NCBI GenBank assembly: GCA_003427395.1
Contig: BFEA01000141.1
Coordinates: forward strand, 2,476,613 to 2,500,086
Length of the DNA: 23,474 nt
Direction: 5' to 3'
DNA from: Chara braunii
Lineage: Eukaryota; Streptophyta; Charophyceae; Charales; Characeae
This document shows, piece after piece, positions 9,706 through 18,939 of the stretch (its first letter is position 1; each line of letters opens with the position of its first letter). A model generated the notes under the pieces. The model saw only the letters and a program-made list of their open reading frames with translations. It was not told where the DNA came from and did not search any database. The translations under genes were made by a program, and so were the position numbers.

Positions 9706-10073
9706 ATCTGCCAGATCGAGAAGGTGGCGAAGTCATGAGAGCACAGTCTGGCACTAAACTTAGCTTCCATGCACTGCCTGTAGGAAAACTTAAAGTCCAG
9801 GTCGGAACTCACGACACCGATGCATTAGTGGATGGCGGCGCATAAATTACCCTCATACGACGAGATTTCGCAACAATCACGGGATGCACAGTGAACAAGG
9901 AGGTAGCAGGGAGTATCAGGGGAGCGGGCGGAGAAATTCCCTTCACTGGGTATGTCACCAAATGCGCGGTCAGGGCAGGAATTCGGGAATCCATCTGGTC
10001 TTTCCAACGGATGACCGTCATGGAAGAAATGGACCATGACATAATCCTTGGGAGACCATGGTGCGCAATGTAG
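9591..10073 (+). pseudogene. Aspartic protease (retropepsin) domain with an in-frame stop
   Basis: In Ty3-like elements this domain cleaves the Gag-Pol polyprotein. The active-site segment reads ALVDGGA, with Asp at 9831-9833. Gly replaces the usual Thr or Ser after the Asp. The next codon is TAA (9843-9845), where a sense codon such as Glu is normal. The frame then resumes with ITLIRRDFATITGC and ends with HDIILGRPWC, the second hallmark of plant Ty3/gypsy proteases. The stop at 10071-10073 follows at once, while the continuing polyprotein is in the frame starting at 10058. One nonsense change and one frameshift therefore affect this domain. Confidence 0.75.
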
Positions 10074-10905
10074 AAATGATTGGCATGCACCTGCATGATG
10101 GCACGTATATGGTAGACATAGAGGATCCGGTGACTGGTCGCGGAGAACTCCTCCGACTCCTCGGAACTGGAGGGGACCCCCCCAAGGGTAAGCTGGCAAC
10201 CTGGTCGCCGACGTTTGAAGAAAGTGCACGAAAAGGCGCATTCGCACGGATGGAAGGCATGAGGGAAATGGTGGAAATTATGATTGAGGAAGTGTTTAGC
10301 AAAAAGGAATGGATCAAAATGGGTCTGCCTCTAAAGAAAAGGAGACAGGAGGACGAGGTCCTCGGAGTCATGCTCGCAGAAAAGGAGTCGGAGATTGAAC
10401 TTGGGGCCAGCCTGCCCAAGCCAAAGGAGGGACGGAAGGAAACGACAGTAGTAGTACTCGAAATCCCTGACTTGCTGCAGCTCATCAAAGCTATTAGGTA
10501 CCATAAAGTTGGGGTAGATCCGACAGCAGTTGCAAGATTTGAAGAAGAAATCCAGAAAGGTTACTGCCTCAATGGGAAGGTTGTCAGTCTTCAACCCCGT
10601 GCCATGGAGGTGGCAAGGCCAATCCCGATTGCTCATTTTTTAGGAGAACGATCCCAGAAGGGAGTGTGCGAAAGTACAAACCCGTAGGGAAGAAGGCCAA
10701 ACCGGTCTCGATCATAGTAGAAACATCAAGGGAAGAGGCCATGGAAAAAGAAGAAGAGATCCTACGGGTTATAAAGGAGAGGCGGGCAACGGAAGGGCAT
10801 CGCATACCAGATGAGGTAGCAGATACCATGAAAATAGGACTGGAAGGGTTTCTAACAGCGGAGGAAACTCAGTTGATAAGGAAGGCGTGTCAGGATTCCA
10901 TTTAG
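10058..10905 (+). pseudogene. Protease-RT connector of Pol, two frames
   Basis: From 10058 to about 10640 the frame encodes a charged linker (MHLHDGTYMVDIEDPVTGRGEL and beyond; residues after that are Lys- and Glu-rich). At about 10640 the coherent sequence moves to the frame of 10666-10905, which continues with IPEGSVRKYKPVGKKAKP and then a Glu/Lys-rich stretch ending LIRKACQDS. I know of no domain in this connector. It joins protease and RT in the parent polyprotein and has suffered at least one indel. Confidence 0.55.
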
Positions 10906-11508
10906 CTTTCGCTTTCAATGATCACCAGAAAGGGCGGTTGGAAGCAAAGCTAGTTCCTCCGGTTAGGATCCACACGGTAGAGCATGAATGTTGGAATGTG
11001 CGAACAAATGGTTCGTTTTCCAGAAGCCCAACAAGACGCTCAGGTGGATCCAGGACTTGCAGAAGCTCAATGCGGTAACAATTAGGGATGCAGGCTCACT
11101 CCCACAGGCGGACTTGCTTGCCGAATCTCACGCCGGGCGGAGCATTTACTCCCTGATAGACCTGTACTCAGGATACGACCAGTTGCCACTTGATGCGAGG
11201 GATAGACCGTATACCGCAATGCACACCCCCGTAGGGCAGTTGCCGATGCAAGTGACCCCTATGGGCTTCACAAATGCGGTTGCAGAGGCGCAGAGGAGGA
11301 TGCTCGCCGTTGCAGGGGATATGTTTCCGGAAAAGTGTGAACCTTATATAGATGATAATCCCGTAAAAGGCGCAAGGACGAGGCGGAGGTCCAACCGGGC
11401 ATACGGAAGTTTGTTTGGGACCACTTGCAGGATATTAAGGACTTGCTTCAGCGATTCCTAGTTTGCAATATTACTGCAAGCGGACCCAAGAGCATCCTGA
11501 CCGTCCCG
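10890..11508 (+). pseudogene. Reverse transcriptase fingers and palm, frameshifted
   Basis: RT copies the element RNA to DNA. Its N-terminal part is at 10890-10985, including FHLAFAFNDHQKGRLEAK and VPPVRIHTVEHE, typical of plant Ty3 Pol. A shift near 10988 leads to the main block. This has WIQDLQKLNAVTIRDAGSLP, motif A SLIDLYSGYDQ (about 11151-11183, catalytic Asp present), motif B PMGFTNA, and motif C YIDD at 11345-11356. After YIDD a further shift near 11372 restores coherent sequence (IRKFVWDHLQDIKDLLQRF), which runs to about 11508. There the domain is interrupted by an unrelated insertion. The catalytic Asp residues remain, but the gene is clearly dead. Confidence 0.8.
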
Positions 11509-12525
11509 ATTTTTCTACTATTTTCACATTTCATTTTCATTTGTGTTTGCATTTCATGTCTTGTGTAGGAAGTGCGACAGGAGTCATGGACCATCGGCAT
11601 GATTATGCATGTCCCAATCACCCTTGTGCATGCGGATTCCATGGTTCGGGAGGCGATACCGAAAACGACCCGTGGATGACCGTCGTCCCCTTCTTTGACA
11701 AGCCTATCGATGCGTGGTCCGAGGCAGAATGGGATAGAGCCATCTTGGCAAGGAAATGCCCATGGCATAAGGACTACAAATTTGCTTCCGCGATGGAGTG
11801 GGGAAGTCTGATCAAAGTACCTCATTATGCCATTGGTGTCAGACAACTTCCGTCCCTGCGCGCCGCGCTCAGGCAGGAAGAGAATAACCGGTTTTACCTT
11901 CGCCCGGACAACGTAACGAGGTCACCTCGGGTGTAGTGTGCGGACTTGAAACAAGAGTTGTTGGACTGTGCATCCTACAATCCGTTTTTGGAAGTATATC
12001 CGCTGTGTGGTGCCGGGTTACAGCCAAAAGATGTGTCATATTGTTGCATATGGTTGTCTGTGGCCGGTTCCGACTTCTGCAGAGTGTTGTGTGTGGCATA
12101 TTCAAACTGAAAGCGGACTTTGGTAGACGCTGTAGTGCTAGTTGCTTGCAATAACCTTAGAATCTATGGTTGCAACATGGGGAGTTTGCACCTTCTGTGC
12201 GAGAACGGACAATCGAATTTGGAGATTGTCAGTCGAATTGATAAGGTTCATAAGTGGCATGAGGTAGAGCAAGTGACATATTGTGTGCGTGACGCCATCG
12301 ATAAGTCCTTGGCAGAGGTGCCTGTAGGTTTGTAAGGATGGAGTACATTTCGGTGTTCTCGAGGGTGGCGACGAAGGGACAACCACAAACCCTTGTTTTC
12401 GGGTCGTCTATGAATGCCTTATACGGGTTTGGTTCTAAAGGGACGCAGGGACATCGGTAAGAACTTCAAATTTTATAAATGATAGTTTTTTTGAAAGTTT
12501 ACATTGTTGCGGCTAGTAGCATACT
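11509..12525 (+). mobile_element. About 1 kb insertion interrupting the RT domain
   Basis: RT-like coding stops near SGPKSILTVP (about 11508) and resumes at ILGFRCGAYGRKPNP (from about 12526), so only a few RT residues seem displaced. The left border is T-rich and ends TTGTGTAG at 11569, like a splice acceptor. The right part has GTAAGA at 12459, like a donor. Short similar stretches, AGCATCCTG on the left and AGCATACTA on the right, could be a diverged target duplication, but both encode Ser-Ile-Leu and may be coincidence. No terminal inverted repeats are obvious. The type of inserted DNA is unknown. Confidence 0.6.
11586..12335 (+). pseudogene. Decayed ORF of unknown function inside the RT insertion
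   Basis: One frame runs from the ATG at 11586 to the stop at 12335, with only two internal stops (TAG 11934-11936, TGA 12108-12110). About 12 would be expected in 250 random codons, so this was probably coding. The first 116 residues have a Cys/His cluster (YACPNHPCACGFHG, then ARKCPWHKD) that could bind metal. They are Trp- and Asp-rich (DAWSEAEWDRAI). The second segment is Cys-rich (YPLCGAGLQPKDVSYCC), and the third includes MGSLHLLCENGQSNLEI. I do not recognise the family. An exon captured with intron edges, or a gene of a non-autonomous element, would fit. Confidence 0.5.
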
Positions 12526-14575
12526 AGGGTTTCGTTGTGGGGCCTATGGAAGGAAACCTAACCCAGCAAAGACGGATAAGATTTCTCAATGGCCAACACC
12601 CCTGCGCACCACAACGGAAGTACGAGCCTTCCTAGGGGTGGTCGGATTCTGGAGAATCTTCATCAAAGGATTTGCAAAGATAGTTGAGCCTATCCGCGCA
12701 ATGATCAGGGAAGGGGGTACTATGGAATGGACTGAGGATAGGGAAGCGGCAACCCAGACCCTCAAAGATATCCTGTCTTCCGATCATGTTACTTTAGCGG
12801 CACCCTGCTTCAATGACGAAGTAGGACGACCCTTCATCTTAGAAACAGATGGCGGACCAATGGCAGTAGGAGGGGTATTGATACAGAAAAGCGAGGAGGG
12901 CAAGGAAAGACCAATCAGATTTGAAAGTAGGACCCTGAATTCGGCAGAACGGCGGTACTCACAGTTCAAGAAGGAGGTCTTAGTGATCCTGCATTGCCTT
13001 AAGACCTTCCACGCATACCTGTTTGAAAGGCGATTTATCCTAAGGATCGATCCCACCAACGTCGCCGGGGATCTAAAGAATTACAAGCCTATAGATCCGA
13101 CCGTCGGCAGATGGATAGGTTTCATATGGCAATTCGACTATAAGGTCAAGCGAATTGCGGGGCTTCGAAACAGGGCAGATGGGCTGAGCAGGGTATGTAT
13201 CATGCTAGAGGGAGTAGAGGACGCGGAACCAATTGACGCCTTCCTAGAATACGAAGGGGGGGCCTTTGTTGTGGATAACGAAATGACCGACTCAACGCTT
13301 ACAACAGGTCAGTTGCTGATTCATACCTTGGAAAAGGGCGCGCCTGCAGAACTCAGGGAAGGACCAGTCACCACAGTCAGGCGCAAAGAGGAAAAGGACT
13401 CGTGGGGAGCAGAAGTAGGGGCCAGAGAGAAACTGATGGCAATGGCCGTGGAAGGGGGAAGGGACGCCGTGATGACGTTGGCCAAAACCTGGGCGCAGAA
13501 GGAGTGTCAGTACCTAGTCAACCAGAGCCGGGAGGAGCAGGATGCGGATCAGAAGGAACAAGAGTTCTTCCTCATACAGATATATGAGGGCATCTTTAGA
13601 GAAATCGGTCTGCTGCTTGTAGGGAACAAACAACCCACGGAAGTCAGCTCCAAGGCAAGGGAGGAAGCTGAGAAGTACGTCTTAAGAAATGGTCACCTGT
13701 TGAAGAAAGAGGAAGGGATGATACCTAGGCGTGTCATTTGTGGGAGGTCTAGGCAGCTGGACGTAATTCAGGCAATGCATGATGGGCTAGCTGGAGGTCA
13801 CCGGTCGTCAAAGGGGACACTTGCAAAGATCGTGCCCCTGTATTTCTGGCCAGGAATGGCAGGCATGGTCGCAACGTACTGTCAGACGTGTCTGATATGT
13901 CCAGAGAGGAGCTCCGCACGGGTTTACGAACCCTTTAGACCCACTCGGGTACTGGGACCCGGGCACCTTGTTCACCTCAATCTTGCGGTTATGCCCGTAT
14001 CAACGGATGGGTTTAGATACATCTTGGATGCAAGGGACAATCTCAGTGGCTACGTAGAGGTCGTAGCTCTCAAGAGGAAGACGGGGAAAGCAGTGGCCGA
14101 TTGGGTGGAAGACTACCTAAGACACCCCTTCGTGTGTAGGTTTATAGCAGATAATGGGACAAGATTCGTTAACCAGGAGGTGTTGAACAGGCTTAAGATA
14201 TTGTGCGTACCAATCAAGATTACTGAGCCCTAGCATCCTGAGGCAAATGCACCAGTAGAAAGGGGTCACCGGACCTTGAAGAACACAATAGCAAAGTTGG
14301 CAGCAGACGACTTGGGAAATTGGCCGTGGTATCTTGGGCAGGCAGTCTTTTCCGAGAACGTGACACCAAAGAGAACCACGGGGTGCATTCCAGCGGAATT
14401 CTGGTATGGAAGGGAGATTGACTTTCCGATGGAGGCCCTGGTCCCTTCCTGGAACAGACTAGACGACGACCCGCACTTGACTACAGAAGAGTTAATCACT
14501 GCACGTTGCCAGCAGGTCGCCAAAAATGAGGAGGCGCTGGACGAAGTAGTTAACCGTGTGATGGATAGTCGAATG
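12526..14575 (+). pseudogene. pol: RT C-terminus, RNase H and integrase of Ty3-like Pol
   Basis: Coding resumes with the RT connection region (RTTTEVRAFLGVVGFWRIF). RNase H follows, with ILETDGGPMAVGGVL (Asp at 12848), RRYSQFKKEVLVILHCL and GLRNRADGLSR. Integrase then shows an HHCC zinc domain: HDGLAGGHRS, then CQTCLICP near 13880-13900. In the core the second Asp (IADNGT, 14150) and Glu (APVERGHRTLKN, 14258) are separated by 35 residues, the canonical D-35-E spacing. The first catalytic position is Asn (HLNLAV, AAT at 13979-13981) rather than Asp, and a TAG at 14231-14233 cuts the frame between D and E. The frame opens at 12479, but the start of that ORF lies in the insertion. The enzyme would be inactive. 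Confidence 0.85.
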
Positions 14576-14883
14576 AGGACAAAGCAAGGTGGGACCAGGT
14601 CAAGAACATTCGGAAGGAACCACTCCAGGTGGGGGAAAAGGTGCTAGTCAGGAACTCGGCCCTAGAAAGCACGTGGTCTGGGCAGCTGGGAAAGAGGTTC
14701 AAAGGGCCCTACAGGATTGCTAAGCGGGTGGGACTGAATACGTTCGAACTTGAGGATCTTGATGGTACTAGCATAAGAGGGCCATTTCCGGGACAGAGAC
14801 TGGTCAGATTTTTGGGCAGGGATCCGGTGGAACAATGGCTACAAGAGGCTCAGGATGGGGAAACTAAGGAATTGGCATCTTAA
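14576..14883 (+). pseudogene. Integrase C-terminal GPY/F domain, shifted frame
   Basis: Near 14575 the coherent Pol sequence moves from the 14276 frame to the 14629 frame. From there RWDQVKNIRKEPLQVGEKVL continues into RFKGPYRIAKRVGLNTFELED, the SH3-like GPY/F module that ends Ty3/gypsy integrases and contacts DNA. It ends with VRFLGRDPVEQWL and a stop at 14881-14883. I see no chromodomain after it. Confidence 0.75.
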
Positions 14884-15288
14884 AAGGCAGGCAACTGGCT
14901 ATCGTTCTGAACCACCTCCCTGTGGAAGTGATCATGACCACAGGGATTGTTCGTTTGTGTGTCTTGATTCTGTGGAACGTGGGGAGACCGCCTGGGCTGA
15001 CTTTGAATGGGGTTGGGAACATGGGACAATGTACTATAGTTTTTGTGGGGCAATTCGGAGGACTGTCTACACGAGGTATTCGTGTACCGGGACAATGTAC
15101 TATAACTTTTTGTGGGGCAATTTTGGGGACTGTTTACATGAGGAGCCTATGAGGGAAACAATGTGCCTAAGGGATGATGGGACCGCCAACTACATGGGGG
15201 CAAACGAGGGTTCTGGGAAGGCCTGCAAATCTGCAAATGGTGGTGGGAGGGAATGTGTGTGTATGAGGGGTTGTGGTAACTGTTATGC
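14884..15288 (+). other. Spacer after pol with a 66 bp direct repeat
   Basis: Two copies of a 66 bp unit lie at 15023-15088 and 15089-15154. Both start GGGACAATGTACTATA and contain TTTTTGTGGGGCAATT and GGACTGT. The rest has no recognisable gene. A frame from 14855 stays open to 15292, and its TGA overlaps the next ATG as ATGA, but its peptide largely reflects the repeat and I do not call it a gene. Confidence 0.6.
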
Positions 15289-15939
15289 ATGAACAGGACC
15301 AGGCAAGGAGAAAACAGCAAGATGGAGTTTGGAAACAAAAACGACAGCAATGCAATCAACACGCCTACTGGGGGACAACCATCAAGGCAGGCTGGGGAAT
15401 CGAGCTCAAGGAAAAGGAAATTGTATGTGGAGTTTGATCACAATCTGGCTGTGAACAGAGGGGGCAGAAAACAAGGGACCAGGGGGCTGTCACCACTGAG
15501 AGAAGGGGAGCCGATAGTCCTCCCCTCTGAAAGCGACACCAGCAGTGAGGAAGAAGGGAACCCAGGGAAAAGGCAAAGGTTGGAGGAGGAGGAGCCCATT
15601 GAGGTCATAGACCTCAGCAGTGAGGAGGAAGAGGATGAGGTGACAACACCCACCAGGGAAGAACGGGGAAGAGAGGAGGGTCCAGAGGAAGAAAAGGACA
15701 AATGGATAGAAGAGTTCGGGCCTACCTTGAGCGACTGGTTCAATCAATGGGCTGCCATCCTGCGATATCAATGGGCAATGAAGGGGAAGGAAAAGTTGAG
15801 CAGGGGAGAAGACTTATCCCCAACGACCTTCTTCTCGGAAGGGACGCTCCTTCAGTTACAGGGAATAAAAAGACAAATGCAGCAGGAAATGGACGATCGA
15901 GCAAGAAGGGAGGCTCGGCGCGGGGCAGCGGGACAATAA
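15289..15939 (+). CDS. Acidic 3' accessory ORF with SUMO-interaction-like motif
   Basis: This is an intact 216-codon ORF downstream of pol; a second ATG lies at 15322. A basic patch SSRKRKL (residues 39-45) could be a nuclear localisation signal. PIVLPSESDTSSEEE (75-89) and EVIDLSSEEEEDE (105-117) each look like a hydrophobic SUMO-interaction core followed by Ser and acidic residues; the second fits the V-I-D-L form well. A KRQR patch separates them. A Trp-rich predicted helix follows (139-163), and the C-terminus is charged and helical. I know no homologue. The position after pol suggests an accessory protein of the retroelement, possibly acting in the nucleus. It is one of the few intact ORFs in the block, along with A and D. 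Confidence 0.65.
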   Translation: MNRTRQGENSKMEFGNKNDSNAINTPTGGQPSRQAGESSSRKRKLYVEFDHNLAVNRGGRKQGTRGLSPLREGEPIVLPSESDTSSEEEGNPGKRQRLEEEEPIEVIDLSSEEEEDEVTTPTREERGREEGPEEEKDKWIEEFGPTLSDWFNQWAAILRYQWAMKGKEKLSRGEDLSPTTFFSEGTLLQLQGIKRQMQQEMDDRARREARRGAAGQ

Positions 15940-16885
15940 AGGGGACAGTAGGCATAATGGGGGCTAGCTAGAAATTGGGGAGGGTTGGTACCTGGGCAGG
16001 TAGAACTGCCATTTTTTAGTTGTGCATTTGAATTTCTTTCTGAATGGACGGTGATGGAACAACTGCCAAAGCTCGAAACGGCTAAAGGACTGGGTAATGA
16101 GTGCTACTTTGTACAAGTGGTTGCTTCTTCAGGAAAGTGCACGAGAGTCACGACACTTAGAATAGAACTTTGGATGGCTGGGTCCTGCCTAAGGGAAAGG
16201 CAAGGGGAAAACAGAGGGATCCAACTGAGACGAGTCTGTAATGTTGCCTTTGCATTCGAACTTTGTCTCTTCATTTTTGGAAGGACTGCAACGTAACTGT
16301 TTTTTGGACTTGGAAGACTAGTAAAGAATAGTAACCAGCGCTACTTTGTACACGACTCGCTCATTTTTGGAGTATGAGTCTTCTTCGGTAGTAAGAAAGG
16401 GACTGGGAATGATTGACTCTGAAGGCGGGCAAGGGCATGTGAACTATTGGGGGTTGGAAGAAAAATGGATGCCGAAAACTTGTTTTTTTTCAATTGTGTA
16501 CCCATGATTGAATGAGTCGTTGCACAAGTCCTTGTGAGAGGTTAGGGGACCTATGGGTAAAGAGACATCCTTTTCCCTAGGAGCCTAATCTAACCTATCC
16601 CAGACAAGTCCAGAGCATTGGAAGGATATGAGAAGTCAGGAGAGTGGGAGGGAAACATTGAAATAAGTTAGCACTCTTTGTAATGGTTGAACGACCGGGC
16701 GAGTTAGTGCTGCTTGGGGTCGCGAGCCTCAACTCGAGCATTAAACGCTAAGTCGAGTGTATGGATGGATGTAAGAATGGCAAATGATAAAAGAAAGAGG
16801 AAGAACCATGCGTCAAAACTTGAAAGGATGGCCACTTTCTAAACCCCGAGACGAGAGTAGGATCCGTGTCCTCGAGGCCCACCCC
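15940..16885. other. Non-coding stretch 3' of the element ORFs
   Basis: No gene is recognised. The 13-mer GCTACTTTGTACA occurs at 16103 and again at 16340, and both copies lie near similar A/T-rich sequence, so a weak 237 bp duplication is possible. A 3' LTR should start in this stretch if the element is complete. I could not find a TG...CA segment repeated in the 5' flank. Confidence 0.4.
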
Positions 16886-16895
16886 CTCAGGCGCT

Positions 16896-17065
16896 AACAT
16901 TGCAATGGATAAGGACGATCCTAGCCAGGCTGTCCAACTGAAAGGGACAAGGATGGCCCTAACCAGGCCGTCCATTGCAATGGATAAGGATGACCCTAAT
17001 CGGGCTGTCCGACTTGGAATTCGAAAGGACGACCCTAACCAGGTTGTCCGGAATGGCCCCTGATA
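16896..17065. repeat. Imperfect short tandem repeats around GGATAAGGAYGAYCCTA
   Basis: ATTGCAATGGATAAGGA occurs at about 16900 and 16973, and degenerate units (AAAGGACGACCCTAACCAG) follow near 17025. Each is followed by a GGCTGTCC-like segment. Spacing varies from about 45 to 75 bp. Both strands are open through it only because of the repeated composition. Confidence 0.6.
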
Positions 17066-17180
17066 AGGGTCATTCTTTGGAATTGGCACTGGGGTCCCCT
17101 TGCATGACTGCCTGAGATGCAAGAGATTGGAAAGAGTTGAGCCCTGGAAAAAGACATTGGAAAGAGCTGAGCTTGGAAAA

Positions 17181-17280
17181 GATATTGGTCTCAGCCTTGG
17201 AAGAGACATTGCATTGAGCATTGGAATGAGACTGAGCATGGATTGACCATTGGAATTGGATCGAGTATTGGAAGTTGCAT
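17181..17280. repeat. First copy of a 100 bp duplication abutting adapter sequence
   Basis: This sequence is identical to 17318-17417. It belongs to a TTGGAA-rich repeated region that begins near 17100. The exactness of the copies and the adapter between them point to assembly duplication, not biology. Confidence 0.9.
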
Positions 17281-17318
17281 CTGTCTCTTATACACATCTA
17301 GATGTGTATAAGGGACAG
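17281..17318. other. Nextera mate-pair junction adapter (assembly contaminant)
   Basis: 17281-17299 is the 19 bp Tn5 mosaic end CTGTCTCTTATACACATCT. 17300-17318 is its reverse complement with one mismatch (GGG for GAG near the end). Back-to-back mosaic ends are the circularisation junction of Illumina Nextera mate-pair libraries. Identical 100 bp copies on both sides support a junction read left in the assembly or used in gap filling. Peptides such as THLDVYKRQ from minus-strand translation are a known signature of this contaminant. Confidence 0.97.
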
Positions 17319-17417
17319 ATATTGGTCTCAGCCTTGGAAGAGACATTGCATTGAGCATTGGAATGAGACTGAGCATGGATTGACCATTGGAATTGGATCG
17401 AGTATTGGAAGTTGCAT
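17318..17417. repeat. Second copy of the adapter-flanking 100 bp duplication
   Basis: This matches 17181-17280 base for base; its first G is shared with the adapter end. The true genome probably has one copy here. Confidence 0.9.
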
Positions 17418-17517
17418 TGCATAAACAGGGGACCCTAGGCAACTTGGAAGAAAGGTCATCGGACCGACCATGGAATTGGTATGGAAATGGAATTTCTCCT
17501 TTCTTCTAGTCTTTGGC

Positions 17518-17565
17518 NTCAGCAAGAGGGGGATACCGGTGCATGCACCGCGACCCCAAGACCTN
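17518..17565. other. Two ambiguous bases and a 14 bp palindrome
   Basis: Single N characters are at 17518 and 17565. Between them CGGTGCATGCACCG (17537-17550) is a perfect palindrome. Together with the adapter just upstream, this marks a low-quality assembly join. Confidence 0.9.
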
Positions 17566-18380
17566 TATCCCTTGAGGGAAAAAGTCTCAGCGCGACCTGT
17601 CCCTCTTCAAGGGGATGCGGGTTAAAGGACCAAGGCACCTACCACTTGGATCGGTGACGGTCGTTCGGAACCACCCCCAACAATGAGCTCTAGTCGGGGA
17701 GTTCAAACTGCGCCTCCTGTTGAACGCCTAAACGTCAAAGGGCGAGACAGCCAAATGGGCGAGAAAGCCATTCTCATCTAAGTCTATTTTGCTACTCTCC
17801 AACCACACGCCATGTCATAGAGGGGTGGCATGGCCGTTTGGATCGGACCACGGCTGCCCGCGTTAAGTTGGGCGGCACTGTCCAAGGGGAGAGGCTGGGC
17901 GAGGTACCGGGTGGAGTCCGCCACCACCACGGGGCATTGGCATTGCCCTGCCGGAACATTACAACCGTTTCGGGACTAATTGCGAGGCCTTTGTAACTGC
18001 ATTCGCGGACTAATTGAGAGCCCCAACTCTCTTGAAAGGAAGAGGCCGGAATCTAAAAAATCACCACTCGGGAGGAACGATTCGCGAGGAACCCTGACAG
18101 GCTTGGATTGGACCTGCCTGACAGACGCGAGGAGGAACCTTCGTATTAGTGCTCGCCACGTAAGAGAAGAAAGGTCGGACTGGGTAGAAGGATGAGGCGT
18201 CGTCCGCTGGGGAGGAACTGATCACTCCTCCTTTTGTGAAGCGGATGGGCTTGTGTCCTTGACTTGCGGTTGGTGGGCCAAAGGTCTGCGTACCTCCGAG
18301 TGAGAACTAGTCGCGCGATGGGGACATCGCGTTTTGAGTGGGGGGAAGGTGTGCCATCTACCAATGAATACGTTGGAAAA
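17566..18380. other. Gene-free stretch
   Basis: I see no ORF above about 70 codons with any motif, no RNA gene and no array. A short GGACTAATTG segment appears twice (about 17973 and 18008). Composition is close to balanced, unlike the purine-rich element upstream. Confidence 0.5.
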
Positions 18381-18394
18381 AAAACCTGTATTTG

Positions 18395-18790
18395 GCTTTG
18401 CATGAGCCTGAGAAACGGGGCCTGGCAAGACACCCAAAAAAGAAAAAGACTTGTTATTGGTTTTGCATGAACCTGAGAAAAGGGGTCTGGCAAGACACCC
18501 AGAAAAGAAAAAGACTTGTTATTGGTTTTGCATGGGCCTGAGAAAAGGGGGCCTGACAAGATGCCCATGACAGAAAGGACTTGAGCAAGTGACATGGTAT
18601 GAAGTTGAGAAAAAGGGTCTGGCAAGACAACCAGGAAGGAAAGGGCTGATATGATTGACTCTGCATGGACTTGAAAAAAGGACTGGCAGGCTGGGGAATG
18701 GTTGTGTGATTGGCTTGCATAGGGCTTGAGAAAAAGGTCTGACAAGATGTTTGGAAAAGAAATGCACAAGGGAGGAACCGAGCATTGCAC
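18395..18790. repeat. Degenerate minisatellite, about 65 bp unit, about 6 copies
   Basis: Units start near TTTGCATGARCCTGAGAAA and contain GGTCTGGCAAGACACCC and AAAAGACTTG. Two adjacent units near 18400-18530 are almost identical at about 65 bp spacing. Later ones diverge and vary in length. Minus-strand ORFs of 88-218 codons across it are repeat translations and not genes. Confidence 0.8.
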
Positions 18791-18939
18791 ATGGAAAGTC
18801 AATTAAGGGGCAAGAAAGGGCAGAAGATGATATGCATGCGGAATTGACAGGACCTGAGAAAAGCCGGGAACAATGACCCGGAAAAAATGCATGTGGATTT
18901 GGCTATGGTTGAGCTTCGGGAAAGGAAAAATTGTGCTGA

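Noticed and set aside
14855-15292. 145-codon plus-strand ORF between pol and the 3' ORF
   Set aside because: It overlaps the end of integrase in another frame and consists largely of the 66 bp direct repeat.
865-16885. Pair of LTRs flanking the element
   Set aside because: I compared the 5' flank (865-3550) with the 3' flank (15940-16885) by eye and found no long direct repeat and no clear primer binding site or polypurine tract. A self-alignment dot plot of the window would decide it.
16748-17525. Minus-strand ORFs of 65-163 codons around 17 kb
   Set aside because: They translate tandem repeats, and two of them include sequencing adapter sequence.
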